The notes beneath the pieces are model-generated. The model was not told the DNA's origin. It did not search any database and worked only from the letters and a program-made list of their open reading frames with translations. From Ilumatobacteraceae bacterium (lineage in GTDB: Bacteria > Actinomycetota > Acidimicrobiia > Acidimicrobiales > Ilumatobacteraceae), in assembly GCA_025463305.1 (NCBI GenBank), contig JAOBWK010000048.1, forward strand, positions 1-63,648: a DNA stretch of 63,648 nucleotides, written 5' to 3'. Shown piece by piece: positions 51,682 to 59,688 of this stretch. Each line of letters starts with the position of its first letter. Within the stretch, counting starts at the first letter, position 1. A program made the translations under genes and the position numbers.

Positions 51682-52005
51682 GTGGCCGTCGACGAGAAGC
51701 TCCCGATCAAGATGCTGAACGACCGGCTGCTCGTCCACATCCCCGATCGCGAAGGCGAGCGGCGGTCGATGGGTGGCATCGTCATCCCCGCGACGGCGCA
51801 GATCTCCAAGCGGTTGGTGTGGGCCGAGGTCGTCGCGCTCGGCCAGAACGTGCGCAGCGCCGAGGTGGGCGACCGGGTGCTGTTCAGCCCCGAGGACCGG
51901 TACGAGGTCGAAGTCGGCGGCAACGACTACATCATGCTGCGCGAGCGCGATCTCCACGCCGTGGCCGCCAAGCACTACGAGGGCAGCACGGGTCTGTACC
52001 TCTGA
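51682..52005 (+). CDS. GroES-like co-chaperonin fold protein
   Basis: A 107-residue protein with the Cpn10 fold: IKMLNDRLLVHIPDREGERR, GGIVIPATA, then AEVVALGQNVRSAEVGDRVLFS and YIMLRERDLHAV. It is about ten residues longer than a normal GroES and has no groEL next to it. The mobile-loop region (GERRSMGGIVIP) differs from typical GroES. It may cap a GroEL made elsewhere or act alone. It lies between his genes with no operon overlap. Confidence 0.82.
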   Translation: MAVDEKLPIKMLNDRLLVHIPDREGERRSMGGIVIPATAQISKRLVWAEVVALGQNVRSAEVGDRVLFSPEDRYEVEVGGNDYIMLRERDLHAVAAKHYEGSTGLYL

Positions 52006-52046
52006 GCCTGGTCGGAATGGGCTCTCTGTGCCGGGCCCGCCACTCG

Positions 52047-52052
52047 TAGCAT
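52047..52052 (+). promoter_or_regulatory. -10 hexamer of leaderless type for hisI-trpE
   Basis: TAGCAT followed by 7 bases and the ATG at 52060; it rules against the ATG-like codon at 52051, which overlaps the hexamer. Confidence 0.45.
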
Positions 52053-52059
52053 GGGCGCC

Positions 52060-52437
52060 ATGCCCACCGGAGTTCGCATCGACGCGACACCCGAACAGCT
52101 CGACGCGGTCAAGTACGACGCGACGGGCCTCGTTCCAGCCATCGCCCAGGACGTCGTCACCAAGGACGTCTTGATGATGGCCTGGATGAACGCCGAGACG
52201 CTGCGGATGACGCTCGAAGAAGGTCGGATGGTCTACTGGAGCCGCAGCCGCCAGGAGGTCTGGCGCAAGGGTGACACCAGCGGCGATCGCCAGTTCGTGC
52301 GCGAGGGCTACTACGACTGCGACGCCGACGTGCTGCTGTTCCTGGTCGAGCAGGAAGGCAACGGTGCGTGCCACACCGGCGCGTACAGCTGCTTCTTCCG
52401 TCGCTTCGGCGACGCCACCGACCCCGACGCGAACTGA
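52060..52437 (+). CDS. hisI: Phosphoribosyl-AMP cyclohydrolase
   Basis: A 125-residue enzyme for the third step of histidine synthesis. Motifs are [37 protein letters not shown], the Mg/Zn-binding [15 protein letters not shown] and the cysteine-containing [12 protein letters not shown]. There is no fused PRA-PH domain. TrpE begins eight bases after its stop. Confidence 0.96.
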   Translation: MPTGVRIDATPEQLDAVKYDATGLVPAIAQDVVTKDVLMMAWMNAETLRMTLEEGRMVYWSRSRQEVWRKGDTSGDRQFVREGYYDCDADVLLFLVEQEGNGACHTGAYSCFFRRFGDATDPDAN

Positions 52438-52444
52438 GCCCGAC

Positions 52445-53986
52445 GTGACCGACTTCCGCCTCCGTCCGACGCGCGCCGAGTTCCACGAGCTGGCGGCGCT
52501 GCACACCGTCCTGCCCGTGTGGACCGAGCTCCTCGCCGACCTCGAGACACCCGTCGCCGCGTACGCCAAGCTCGTCGGTGACGGCAACGGCTTCCTCCTC
52601 GAGTCCGTCGAGCATGCCGAACGCTGGAGCCGCTACTCGTTCGTCGGCCGCCATCCGCGAGCCACGATGGTGCTCCGCAACGGGCAGCTGTCGGTGGAGG
52701 GCGATCTGCCGCCGGGCGTGCCGACCGACCGCGGCATCCTCGCCGCGCTGGAGTCGATCCTGGACGTGCTCGGCGCACCGCTGTTCCCGGACCTGCCGCC
52801 GCTGCAGGGCGGGCTGATGGGCTTCCTCGGCTACGACGTGATCCGCGAGGTCGAGCACCTCCCCGACGTGCCCCACGACGACGTCGGCATGCCCGACGCC
52901 ATCATGAGCATCATCGGCTCGCTCGCCGCGTTCGATCACTTCCAACAGCGGGTGTACCTGATCGAGAGCGTGCCGGTGCTCGGGCTCTCCGCCGCCGAGA
53001 TCGACGCGGCCTACGACGCCGCCGCTGAGCGCGTGCAGCAGACGGTGGCCGACCTCGGCAAGCCGTTGCCGTACGTGCCGGTGGCCCCGCCCGAGGTGGG
53101 CGACGAGCTGCCGGTGACCACCTCATCGATGTCGCACGGGATGTACCAGCAGGCCGTCGAGGTGGCCAAGGAGCACATCCGCGCCGGCGACATCTTCCAG
53201 GTCGTGCTCGCCCAGCGCTTCGACGTGGACCTGCAGGCCGATCCGTTCGACGTGTACCGAGTCCTTCGCCAGATCAACCCGAGCCCGTACATGTACTTCC
53301 TCCGCCACCCGGAGGTCACCATCGTCGGCTCGTCGCCCGAGCCGATGGTGGTGCTGCGTCAGGGCAAGGTGACGTCGCGGCCGATCGCCGGCACCCGCAA
53401 GCGCGGGCGCGACGAGGAGCACGATCGCCGCCTGGCCGGTGAGCTGAAGGAGAACCCGAAGGAGGTCGCCGAGCACGTGATGCTCGTCGACCTCGCCCGC
53501 AACGACGTCGGCCGCGTCGCCAAGTTCGGCACGATGCACGTCGACGAGTTGATGACGCTGGAGCGCTACAGCCACGTCATGCACCTCACCTCGCAGGTGT
53601 CGGGGATGCTCGTCGACGGCAAGGGCCCCATCGACGTGCTGCGCGCCACGCTGCCCGCCGGCACGGTCAGCGGCGCGCCGAAGGTGCGAGCGATGGAGAT
53701 CATCGACTCGCTCGAGCCGGTGAAGCGCGGGCCGTATGCCGGCGTGGTCGGCTACATCGACTTCAGCGGCAACCTCGACACAGCGCTTGCGATCCGCACG
53801 ATGTTCGTCAGCGCCCACGGCGCCCACTTCGAGGCAGGGGCCGGCATCGTCGCCGACTCCGTGCCCGAGGACGAGGACCTCGAGTGCCACAACAAGGCCG
53901 CAGCGCTGCTCGCTGCCATCCCGGCCGCACGCCGGATGACCGCCAGCCGTTTGGCCCCGACCGCCGAGCACTCACTGCTCGCGTGA
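52445..53986 (+). CDS. trpE: Anthranilate synthase component I
   Basis: A 513-residue chorismate-using enzyme that forms anthranilate with TrpG, starting tryptophan synthesis. The feedback-site element is LLESVEHAERWSRYSFVG. Catalytic segments are QVVLAQRFDV, PIAGTRKRG, LVDLARNDVGRV, SGAPKVRAMEI and FEAGAGIVADS. GTG 52445 is used. No leader peptide or attenuator is visible upstream, and hisI-trpE look like one unit, a common actinobacterial pairing. Confidence 0.96.
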   Translation: MTDFRLRPTRAEFHELAALHTVLPVWTELLADLETPVAAYAKLVGDGNGFLLESVEHAERWSRYSFVGRHPRATMVLRNGQLSVEGDLPPGVPTDRGILAALESILDVLGAPLFPDLPPLQGGLMGFLGYDVIREVEHLPDVPHDDVGMPDAIMSIIGSLAAFDHFQQRVYLIESVPVLGLSAAEIDAAYDAAAERVQQTVADLGKPLPYVPVAPPEVGDELPVTTSSMSHGMYQQAVEVAKEHIRAGDIFQVVLAQRFDVDLQADPFDVYRVLRQINPSPYMYFLRHPEVTIVGSSPEPMVVLRQGKVTSRPIAGTRKRGRDEEHDRRLAGELKENPKEVAEHVMLVDLARNDVGRVAKFGTMHVDELMTLERYSHVMHLTSQVSGMLVDGKGPIDVLRATLPAGTVSGAPKVRAMEIIDSLEPVKRGPYAGVVGYIDFSGNLDTALAIRTMFVSAHGAHFEAGAGIVADSVPEDEDLECHNKAAALLAAIPAARRMTASRLAPTAEHSLLA

Positions 53987-54006
53987 TGTCGTCCGTCGGA
54001 CGACAT
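53986..54006. terminator. Hairpin between trpE and a convergent gene
   Basis: ATGTCGTCC, loop GTC, GGACGACAT is a perfect nine-pair stem that begins at the trpE stop. It lies in the 27-base gap between convergent genes and may serve both. Confidence 0.6.
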
Positions 54007-54013
54007 GCCGCGG

Positions 54014-54562
54014 TCAGGCGGCGAGGCCCGCCAGCACGAACACGACGCTGAGGATCAGCAGGCCGAAGGAGCCGAGGATGCCCAGCGCGAGCAGACCGGG
54101 CAGCGTGGTGACCGCGGTGATGGTCTGCCACAGATCGAGCAGGTCGCGCTTGTGCGCGCCGACGGCCGAACGCAGCTTGACGAGCTCCTTGCCGAGACCG
54201 GTCAACGGTGCGGCGTTCGGATCCTGCGGATGCTCGGCCAGCTCGTACAGCGCGTCGCGCACGGGCCGATCGCCGGTCAGCGACTGCAGCTTGGCGGCGA
54301 TCCCGGGGATCGCCGCGGCAGCGCGGCGCAGTCGACGGAACGCGGTCCACAGCGCCCAGGCGGGTGCCCCGCAGACCAGGAGCCCGACGACCATCCAGGC
54401 GTAGCGCCAGCTGCCGTGGACGACGAGGCAGCCGACGAGGTAGGCCAGCCCGCCCGTCGCCGTGGAGAGCAGCGCCACGCCACGGGCCACGGGCCGAGCG
54501 CGATCGACGACCGCGGCGATGTGATCCGTGGCTAGCTCGGCCACGTTCTGCAGGTTCGCCAT
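54014..54562 (-). CDS. Small membrane protein of unknown function
   Basis: A 182-residue protein with two adjacent helices at about 30-80 (GGLAYLVGCLVVHG and WMVVGLLVCGAPAWALW) and a hydrophobic C-terminal segment (LPGLLALGILGSFGLLILSVV), separated by a helical domain of about 60 residues. There is no known family. ATG 54562 is chosen; the open frame upstream looks non-coding. It is divergent from the YgfZ gene. Confidence 0.6.
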   Translation of the reverse strand: MANLQNVAELATDHIAAVVDRARPVARGVALLSTATGGLAYLVGCLVVHGSWRYAWMVVGLLVCGAPAWALWTAFRRLRRAAAAIPGIAAKLQSLTGDRPVRDALYELAEHPQDPNAAPLTGLGKELVKLRSAVGAHKRDLLDLWQTITAVTTLPGLLALGILGSFGLLILSVVFVLAGLAA

Positions 54563-54620
54563 CGGTGTCGAGTGTTGCACACGGCGACGCGAGCCGCCCG
54601 GGTGCCACCAGACTGGCGGC

Positions 54621-55520
54621 GTGAGCGCCTTCTGGACCGAACTGCCCCGCGATGTGCTGCGAGTGAGCGGCGCCGATGCGCTGACGTACCTGCAGAGCCA
54701 GATCAGCCAGGACATCCGCAACCTCGGCGTCGGCGACACCACGTACACGTTCGTGCTCCAACCCGGCGGCAAGGTCGAGGCGCTCGCCCGCATCCACCGC
54801 CCCGCCACCGAGGAGTTCCTGATCGACACCGATGCCGGCTACGGCACGGCGCTCGCCGCGCGGCTCAACCGCTTCAAGATCAGGGTCAAGGTCGACATCG
54901 AGCCGCTCGAGTGGTCGATGATCGCCGTCCGGGGCCTCGATGGCGGCACGGTCACCGGCGGGATCGTCGATGGTGTGCCCGCATGGAGCCGCGACGACGC
55001 GTTCGATCTGCTCGGCGCCTCGCCGGTCGCGCCCGCCGGCATCCGTCACGGAACCGACGACGACCTTCGTGCCGCACGGATCGAGGCCGGCTGGCCCGCG
55101 ATGGGTGCTGAGATCACCGACGCCAGCATCCCCGCCGAGACGGGTGTCGTGCCGTTTGCCGTCAACTTCACCAAGGGCTGCTACCCGGGCCAGGAACTGG
55201 TCGAGCGGATGGACAGCCGCGGCTCGAACGCGCCGCGCTTCGTCCGTCGCCTGCGCGGCGCGGGCGTTGACGGCGTGCACCCCGGCACCGAGGTGCACCA
55301 CGACGGCAAGCTCGTCGGCCACCTCACGTCCGTCGCCGTGACCCACACCGGTTGGGTCGCCCTCGCCGTCCTCGGTCGCACCGTTCAACCCGGTCACGTC
55401 GTCACCATCGCCGCCGAGGCCGGCGCGATCGATGCCACGGTCGAGGACACGACACCCGTCGATCGCGCCCCCGCCCAGCCCGTCGCGCCGATGGTCAGCC
55501 GCATCGGCTTCGGCCGCTGA
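54621..55520 (+). CDS. ygfZ: YgfZ/GcvT-like folate-binding protein
   Basis: A 299-residue protein that helps iron-sulfur cluster enzymes using folate. The diagnostic motif KGCYPGQELVERM is present, and the N-terminal LTYLQSQISQDI fits the GcvT fold. It is not the true glycine-cleavage T protein, which is longer. A CAGACT hexamer is six bases before the GTG start. Confidence 0.9.
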   Translation: MSAFWTELPRDVLRVSGADALTYLQSQISQDIRNLGVGDTTYTFVLQPGGKVEALARIHRPATEEFLIDTDAGYGTALAARLNRFKIRVKVDIEPLEWSMIAVRGLDGGTVTGGIVDGVPAWSRDDAFDLLGASPVAPAGIRHGTDDDLRAARIEAGWPAMGAEITDASIPAETGVVPFAVNFTKGCYPGQELVERMDSRGSNAPRFVRRLRGAGVDGVHPGTEVHHDGKLVGHLTSVAVTHTGWVALAVLGRTVQPGHVVTIAAEAGAIDATVEDTTPVDRAPAQPVAPMVSRIGFGR

Positions 55521-55680
55521 CACAACGACGACGGCGGTTCGGCACCGACTGAGGCCGCCACCGAGATCTCCGCAGCCCGGGCCAACACGCACGCGCCGAT
55601 GACTCGGCTCCGCGAAGGAATCCGGGCAACGAACGAATGCTGCGCGAGCCGCTCGGGCTCCAGCGCACAGGTGGCGGCCA

Positions 55681-56883
55681 TCACGCTGCCTTGGCCTGGG
55701 TGGTGGGTCCGCGTGCCGGTAACGGCACGGTTCTGCCGTCTGGGAGGGTGATGGAGAGGTTGTTGGCGTCGCCGTGGAGGGTGACGTCGGGTCGGTGGCG
55801 GAAGTGGTGGTGGTAGACGCACCACAGCACGAGCAGGTGGAGGTCGGTGGGGCCGTTTTGTGCGTCCCATTCGTGGATGTGGTCGACTTCGCACCATTCG
55901 GGTGGCATCGGGCAGTCGGTCATCCGGCAGCCGCCGTCGCGAGCCAACAGGGCGGTGAACTGTGCGTCGGTGGCGAACCGTTTCGATCTGCCGAGGTCCA
56001 ACGGCATCGAGTCCGATGTGAGCAGGCGGACGAGGTTGGCGTTGGTGGTCATGCGGCGGACGATCTCGGCCGGGATCACGTCACCGGTCGAGGTCCGCCC
56101 GGCACCAGGGGCACGTCCTTCCAACACGTCGACGTCGATCACGACGACGACGGTGGGTCGTTCGCGTCCACCCCTGACTTCGCCCTTGGCGTAGGCGTCG
56201 GCGAGCAACACGAGCGCGTCAGCGTTCTTCTGCTCCAACGTCCGATCATCGCCTTCGGTGGGTTTGCCGGTGATCGCGTTGAGCGCGTTCTTGACCGTCA
56301 ACGCATCGGACGTCGTGAGCTGTCCATCGACACGGGTCATCCCGTCACCGAGATCGCTGAACCGGATGCCACGCTTCTGTCGTTTGGCGTGTTCGCGCTC
56401 CGCGTCGGTCTGTCCGTCCGGCGGGTTCAGCTCTTGGAACATGTTCCCTGCATCCTTGGCCTCCGCAGGTGTGGCCCCTTTGCAGGCCTCCACGAGTTCG
56501 GCGACATCCCCGGAGTGTTCCGAACCCAACGCCGGCAAGAGCGCCGCAGCGGTGTCGGGTGTGATCGCTCCTGAATCGACGGCGTCTGCCAACTCCGCAG
56601 ACTTGTCCAAGGCCTCACCGAGCTTCTTCTGCTGACCGGCGGCACCCACGGTGGTCTTGCCGTTCGCGGCGAACCAGGCCTCGATCGAGCGATGCCCGGT
56701 GGCTATCCAGATCCGGTGTCGGTCTGCTTCCAGCAGCGTCCGGGCTTGGGCGATGCGGATCCGGTCGATCTCGGCCTGCATCGACAGGATCGACGGCCCG
56801 AGATCGTCGACGGGAAGCAGCGCTGCATCGGCGGCCAGCAAGGCGGTGGTGCCGTGGTGGATGGTGTCGAGCGCCGACTTCAT
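55681..56883 (-). CDS. DUF222/HNH endonuclease-like protein
   Basis: A 400-residue protein of a large actinobacterial family. The DUF222 helical part covers about residues 30-300 and the HNH part ends the protein: CRMTDCPMPPEWCEVDHIHE, then TDLHLLVLWCVYHHHFRH. The DHI and HH residues are present, but the position that usually holds the HNH asparagine (TDLDNLVLLC) is Leu here, so cleavage activity is doubtful. These genes occur in many copies and may move between genomes. ATG 56883 has TAGTGT six bases upstream. Confidence 0.85.
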   Translation of the reverse strand: MKSALDTIHHGTTALLAADAALLPVDDLGPSILSMQAEIDRIRIAQARTLLEADRHRIWIATGHRSIEAWFAANGKTTVGAAGQQKKLGEALDKSAELADAVDSGAITPDTAAALLPALGSEHSGDVAELVEACKGATPAEAKDAGNMFQELNPPDGQTDAEREHAKRQKRGIRFSDLGDGMTRVDGQLTTSDALTVKNALNAITGKPTEGDDRTLEQKNADALVLLADAYAKGEVRGGRERPTVVVVIDVDVLEGRAPGAGRTSTGDVIPAEIVRRMTTNANLVRLLTSDSMPLDLGRSKRFATDAQFTALLARDGGCRMTDCPMPPEWCEVDHIHEWDAQNGPTDLHLLVLWCVYHHHFRHRPDVTLHGDANNLSITLPDGRTVPLPARGPTTQAKAA

Positions 56884-56889
56884 GCCTCA

Positions 56890-56895
56890 ACACTA
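56890..56895 (-). promoter_or_regulatory. -10 hexamer of leaderless type for the HNH gene
   Basis: TAGTGT on the minus strand, six bases before the ATG at 56883. Confidence 0.5.
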
Positions 56896-57153
56896 TCGAA
56901 CACACGTTCGATCTCCACCATCATTGGAAGAAATCTGTGGCGGCGGACGGGCGATCCATGCCGTGCTCTCGGTGCGATTCGTCGAGACGGCCAAAGCACC
57001 GTGTCGGGTGCGCAGGAGGTTCTGATGACGAATCCGAAGAGCCGTGTCACTCACCACGTCACGTGGAGACCGGTTGCAGCGCTGGTGCCATGAGCGTGGA
57101 GCGAATCGGCGCTGCTGGGAACCGAGACGCGTGTCGTTCCGTCGAACGGTCCA

Positions 57154-57507
57154 TTGCGGATCTCGCTCGGCGGAAACGGGCAACTGGCCGCTCACATGGT
57201 TGGCCCGATCTCGTTGCAGGGGAACTGCGTCGGCTTCGCGATTGGGGACGGCTTCACGGTGATCATCTGGCCGGAGGGCACCCGTTGGATCACCGCAACG
57301 AACGAGGTCGAGATGGAGGATGGGACGCCCGTCGCTCTCGGCGACGACGTTCGGCTCGGCGGCGGGCTCGAGCAGGTTCAGTTCTTGGATCGGTATCCGA
57401 TCGGCGGCGCCGCAATGGATGCCAGTGTGCTCACCTGCGACAGGGTCGAGCCCGATGACAAACGTCTGGTATGCCGGCCGCTGAATCGACACGGCCCGGC
57501 TACGTGA
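57154..57507 (+). CDS. Unrecognised protein, possibly 5'-truncated
   Basis: A 117-residue frame starting with TTG. The translation from the TTG looks protein-like (VGPISLQGNCVGFAIGDGF, TRWITATNEVEMEDGTPVAL), and similar sense continues upstream of the TTG (ETRVVPSNGP) to a TGA at 57091, with no ATG or GTG. This suggests a lost or non-standard start. The 270-base gap before it holds nothing I can identify. It could be a remnant of a larger beta-rich secreted protein. The 3' end overlaps the next, convergent gene by eight bases. Confidence 0.4.
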   Translation: MRISLGGNGQLAAHMVGPISLQGNCVGFAIGDGFTVIIWPEGTRWITATNEVEMEDGTPVALGDDVRLGGGLEQVQFLDRYPIGGAAMDASVLTCDRVEPDDKRLVCRPLNRHGPAT

Positions 57508-57832
57508 GTGATTCCTGAGGGGAGAGATGTTCGATGATCTGGACGATCTCGTCGAGGTCGATGTGCGGATAGTGCTCGCGCATGCCGTCCAACATCATGG
57601 CTTCGGGCCATTCGGCTTCCATCCCGAGAAAGCCGGCCGCATCGGCGAGCGGCATGCTGGTCACCCGCACGACCTGCACGACGGTGGTCAGCGCGGGATC
57701 GTCGGCACACACGTACCGCATCAAGCCGGGGCGGATGTCGGCCTCACGCCAACGGATGGTCGAGCGCTTCACCCCGGACACCACGGACGGGAAGAGCCGA
57801 GCCACAACCACCAGTTCCTGTTGGACGTCCAC
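57500..57832 (-). CDS. ASCH-domain-like small protein
   Basis: A 110-residue protein. SGVKRSTIRWREADIRPG followed by a short beta-rich core, VVQVVRVTSMPL, resembles the ASCH domain, which binds RNA or nucleosides in proteins such as YqfB. The identification is by eye and uncertain. GTG 57832 is used. There is no operon partner. Confidence 0.5.
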   Translation of the reverse strand: MDVQQELVVVARLFPSVVSGVKRSTIRWREADIRPGLMRYVCADDPALTTVVQVVRVTSMPLADAAGFLGMEAEWPEAMMLDGMREHYPHIDLDEIVQIIEHLSPQESLT

Positions 57833-57973
57833 TCACACCAACCCGTTGGGCGACCCACGCATCACCGTTGACTCCCGCGAGCCTTCCACACGGCGCCGCC
57901 TGCGGCCTCGGCCGGATATGGTCGCCGGAGCCGTCGGCATCCCACGCCGGTGCCGAGGGAGTGGTGCGATCCG

Positions 57974-58765
57974 ATGAAGCATGCGTTGTTCGTTGCACCG
58001 TTCGGTGAGCTCGCCGACGCTGCGGTGCTCGCGGAACTGGCGGCCGCCGCGGAAGCCAAGGGCTGGGAGGGCTTCTTCCTCTGGGACCACATCCAGTGGA
58101 AGCCGGGTCTCGCGGTCGGCGATCCGTGGATGTGCCTGACCGCCGTCGCGATCGCGACGAAGACCATGAAGATCGGGCTGCTCGTCACACCGGTCACCCG
58201 GCGCCGGCCGCAGGAGCTGGCCCGGCAGAGCACCACGCTCGATCGGCTGAGCGGTGGACGGTTGGTGTTCGGCGTCGGGCTCGGCCACGACCGGATGGGT
58301 GAGCTGTCGTCGTTCGGTGAGATCGTCGACCCGAAGCAGCAGGCACAGCGGCTCGACGAGGGCATCGACGTCATCACCCGGCTCTGGAGCGGCCACGAGG
58401 TCAACCACCACGGCCCGCACCACACCGTGCAGGGCGTCACGTTCACGCCGTTGCCGGTGCAGCAGCCGCGCATCCCGATCTGGGTCGCCGGCCGCACGCC
58501 GAACGGCGCGCCGGCGCGCCGTGCCGCGCGGTGGGACGGCTACTTCCCGATCGACCTCTCGGCGGAGCAGGTCGCCGTGGAGATGGAGCGCATCACCGAG
58601 ATCCGTGGCGATCTCGACGGCTTCGACCTCGTCGTCACCCAGCCGCCCGGCACCGACCCTGAGCCGTGGGAGCAGATCGGCGTCACGTGGTTCCTCGCCG
58701 GAGCGGGCGACGACGCGACGATCGCCAGCGTCGACGCCATCATCGCCGCCGGCCCACCGAGGTGA
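57974..58765 (+). CDS. LLM-class flavin oxidoreductase
   Basis: A 263-residue TIM-barrel enzyme using FMN or F420. Typical segments are GWEGFFLWDHIQWKPG, KIGLLVTPVTRRRPQELARQ, GRLVFGVGLGHD and PIWVAGRTPNG. The substrate is unknown. It is shorter than many family members (about 300). A GAGGGAG sequence at 57955-57961 lies farther than usual from the ATG. Confidence 0.88.
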   Translation: MKHALFVAPFGELADAAVLAELAAAAEAKGWEGFFLWDHIQWKPGLAVGDPWMCLTAVAIATKTMKIGLLVTPVTRRRPQELARQSTTLDRLSGGRLVFGVGLGHDRMGELSSFGEIVDPKQQAQRLDEGIDVITRLWSGHEVNHHGPHHTVQGVTFTPLPVQQPRIPIWVAGRTPNGAPARRAARWDGYFPIDLSAEQVAVEMERITEIRGDLDGFDLVVTQPPGTDPEPWEQIGVTWFLAGAGDDATIASVDAIIAAGPPR

Positions 58766-58799
58766 GCGGCCGTGGGCGCGCCGACCTCGTCGGGCGCGC

Positions 58800-58805
58800 T
58801 AGAAA
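58800..58805 (+). promoter_or_regulatory. -10-like hexamer for the YjbR gene
   Basis: TAGAAA, six bases before the ATG at 58812; the last base is A rather than T. Confidence 0.35.
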
Positions 58806-58811
58806 CGAGCC

Positions 58812-59186
58812 ATGAGCAAGCCCTGGACCGAGCAGCAACTGGCCACGGGCCTGACGAAGCTCCGCGCGATCGCGATGGCACTGCCGGAGGCGACGGAAGA
58901 GGTGACGTGGGGGAGCGACGTCAACTTCCGGGTGCGCAACAAGATCTTCTGCTTCCCCGGTTCCGGCGGCACGTTGACCGTGAAGGCCGACAAGGCTGAG
59001 CTGGCCGCGCTGCTCGACGACCCACGGTTCACTCCGGCGCCGTACCTCGCCCGTGGTGGCTGGGTGCGGATGACCCTGCAGACCTTGCCGCCGTCGAAGG
59101 TGGACTGGGCCGAGGTCACCGAGCTCATCCACACCTCGTACGTCTTGATCGCGCCGAAGAAGCTCGGGGCACAGCTCGGGCTCTGA
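58812..59186 (+). CDS. MmcQ/YjbR family protein
   Basis: A 124-residue protein with the CyaY-like YjbR fold, probably DNA-binding. The pattern LRAIAMALPEATEEVTWGSD, then FRVRNKIFCFPG and LARGGWVRMTL, is typical. The biological role is unknown in the whole family. The start has a -10-like hexamer six bases upstream. Confidence 0.85.
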   Translation: MSKPWTEQQLATGLTKLRAIAMALPEATEEVTWGSDVNFRVRNKIFCFPGSGGTLTVKADKAELAALLDDPRFTPAPYLARGGWVRMTLQTLPPSKVDWAEVTELIHTSYVLIAPKKLGAQLGL

Positions 59187-59189
59187 CGT

Positions 59190-59684
59190 TCAGCTCGAGC
59201 GCCTGCCGTCGATCGTCTCGCGGATGATGTCGGCGTGGCCCACGTGCTGCGCGGTCTCCTCGATCAGGTGCAGCGCCACCCATCGCAGGTTCTGCGCAGC
59301 CATGTCCGGCCATGCGCACGGCGCCTCGAGGTCGAACGTGGCCAGGATCTCGTTCGACGCAGCGATCTGCTCCCGGTAGTCCGCGACGACGGACGCGATG
59401 GTGTCGGTGTCGGTGAGCCTGAAGGTGGAGTTCTGCTCGGCGGGTGGCGCGTCGGGCCACTCACCGGGGACGCTGCGCCCGGCGACGATCACCTGGAACC
59501 ACCGTCGCTCCCAGATCGCCGAGTGCTTGACGAGGCTCAGCAGTGACAGCGCGCTGGCCGTCGGGCAGGCGCGCGCCTCGGCCTCGGAGAGGCCGTCGAG
59601 CGCGGCGATCAACGCGTCGCGCTTGTACCCGAGGAACTCGAACAGACCTGCCCGTTCGGTCTGCGGAGACGCCTCGGCGGCCAC
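59190..59684 (-). CDS. DinB/DUF664-family protein
   Basis: A 164-residue four-helix bundle of the DinB superfamily, often thiol transferases or metal-dependent enzymes. Metal-ligand histidines are expected in LSLLSLVKHSAIWERRW and ALHLIEETAQHVGHADIIRE. GTG 59684 lies only four bases after the M50 stop, so the gene is co-transcribed with it. In mycothiol users such proteins can be mycothiol S-transferases; this is a possible role, not shown. Confidence 0.85.
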   Translation of the reverse strand: MAAEASPQTERAGLFEFLGYKRDALIAALDGLSEAEARACPTASALSLLSLVKHSAIWERRWFQVIVAGRSVPGEWPDAPPAEQNSTFRLTDTDTIASVVADYREQIAASNEILATFDLEAPCAWPDMAAQNLRWVALHLIEETAQHVGHADIIRETIDGRRSS

Positions 59685-59688
59685 GGCT

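Noticed and set aside
56937..57458. Open frame of 173 codons on the plus strand
   Set aside because: Low-complexity Arg/Gly/Ala-rich translation with no protein-like core; the frame at 57154 in another phase is more protein-like.
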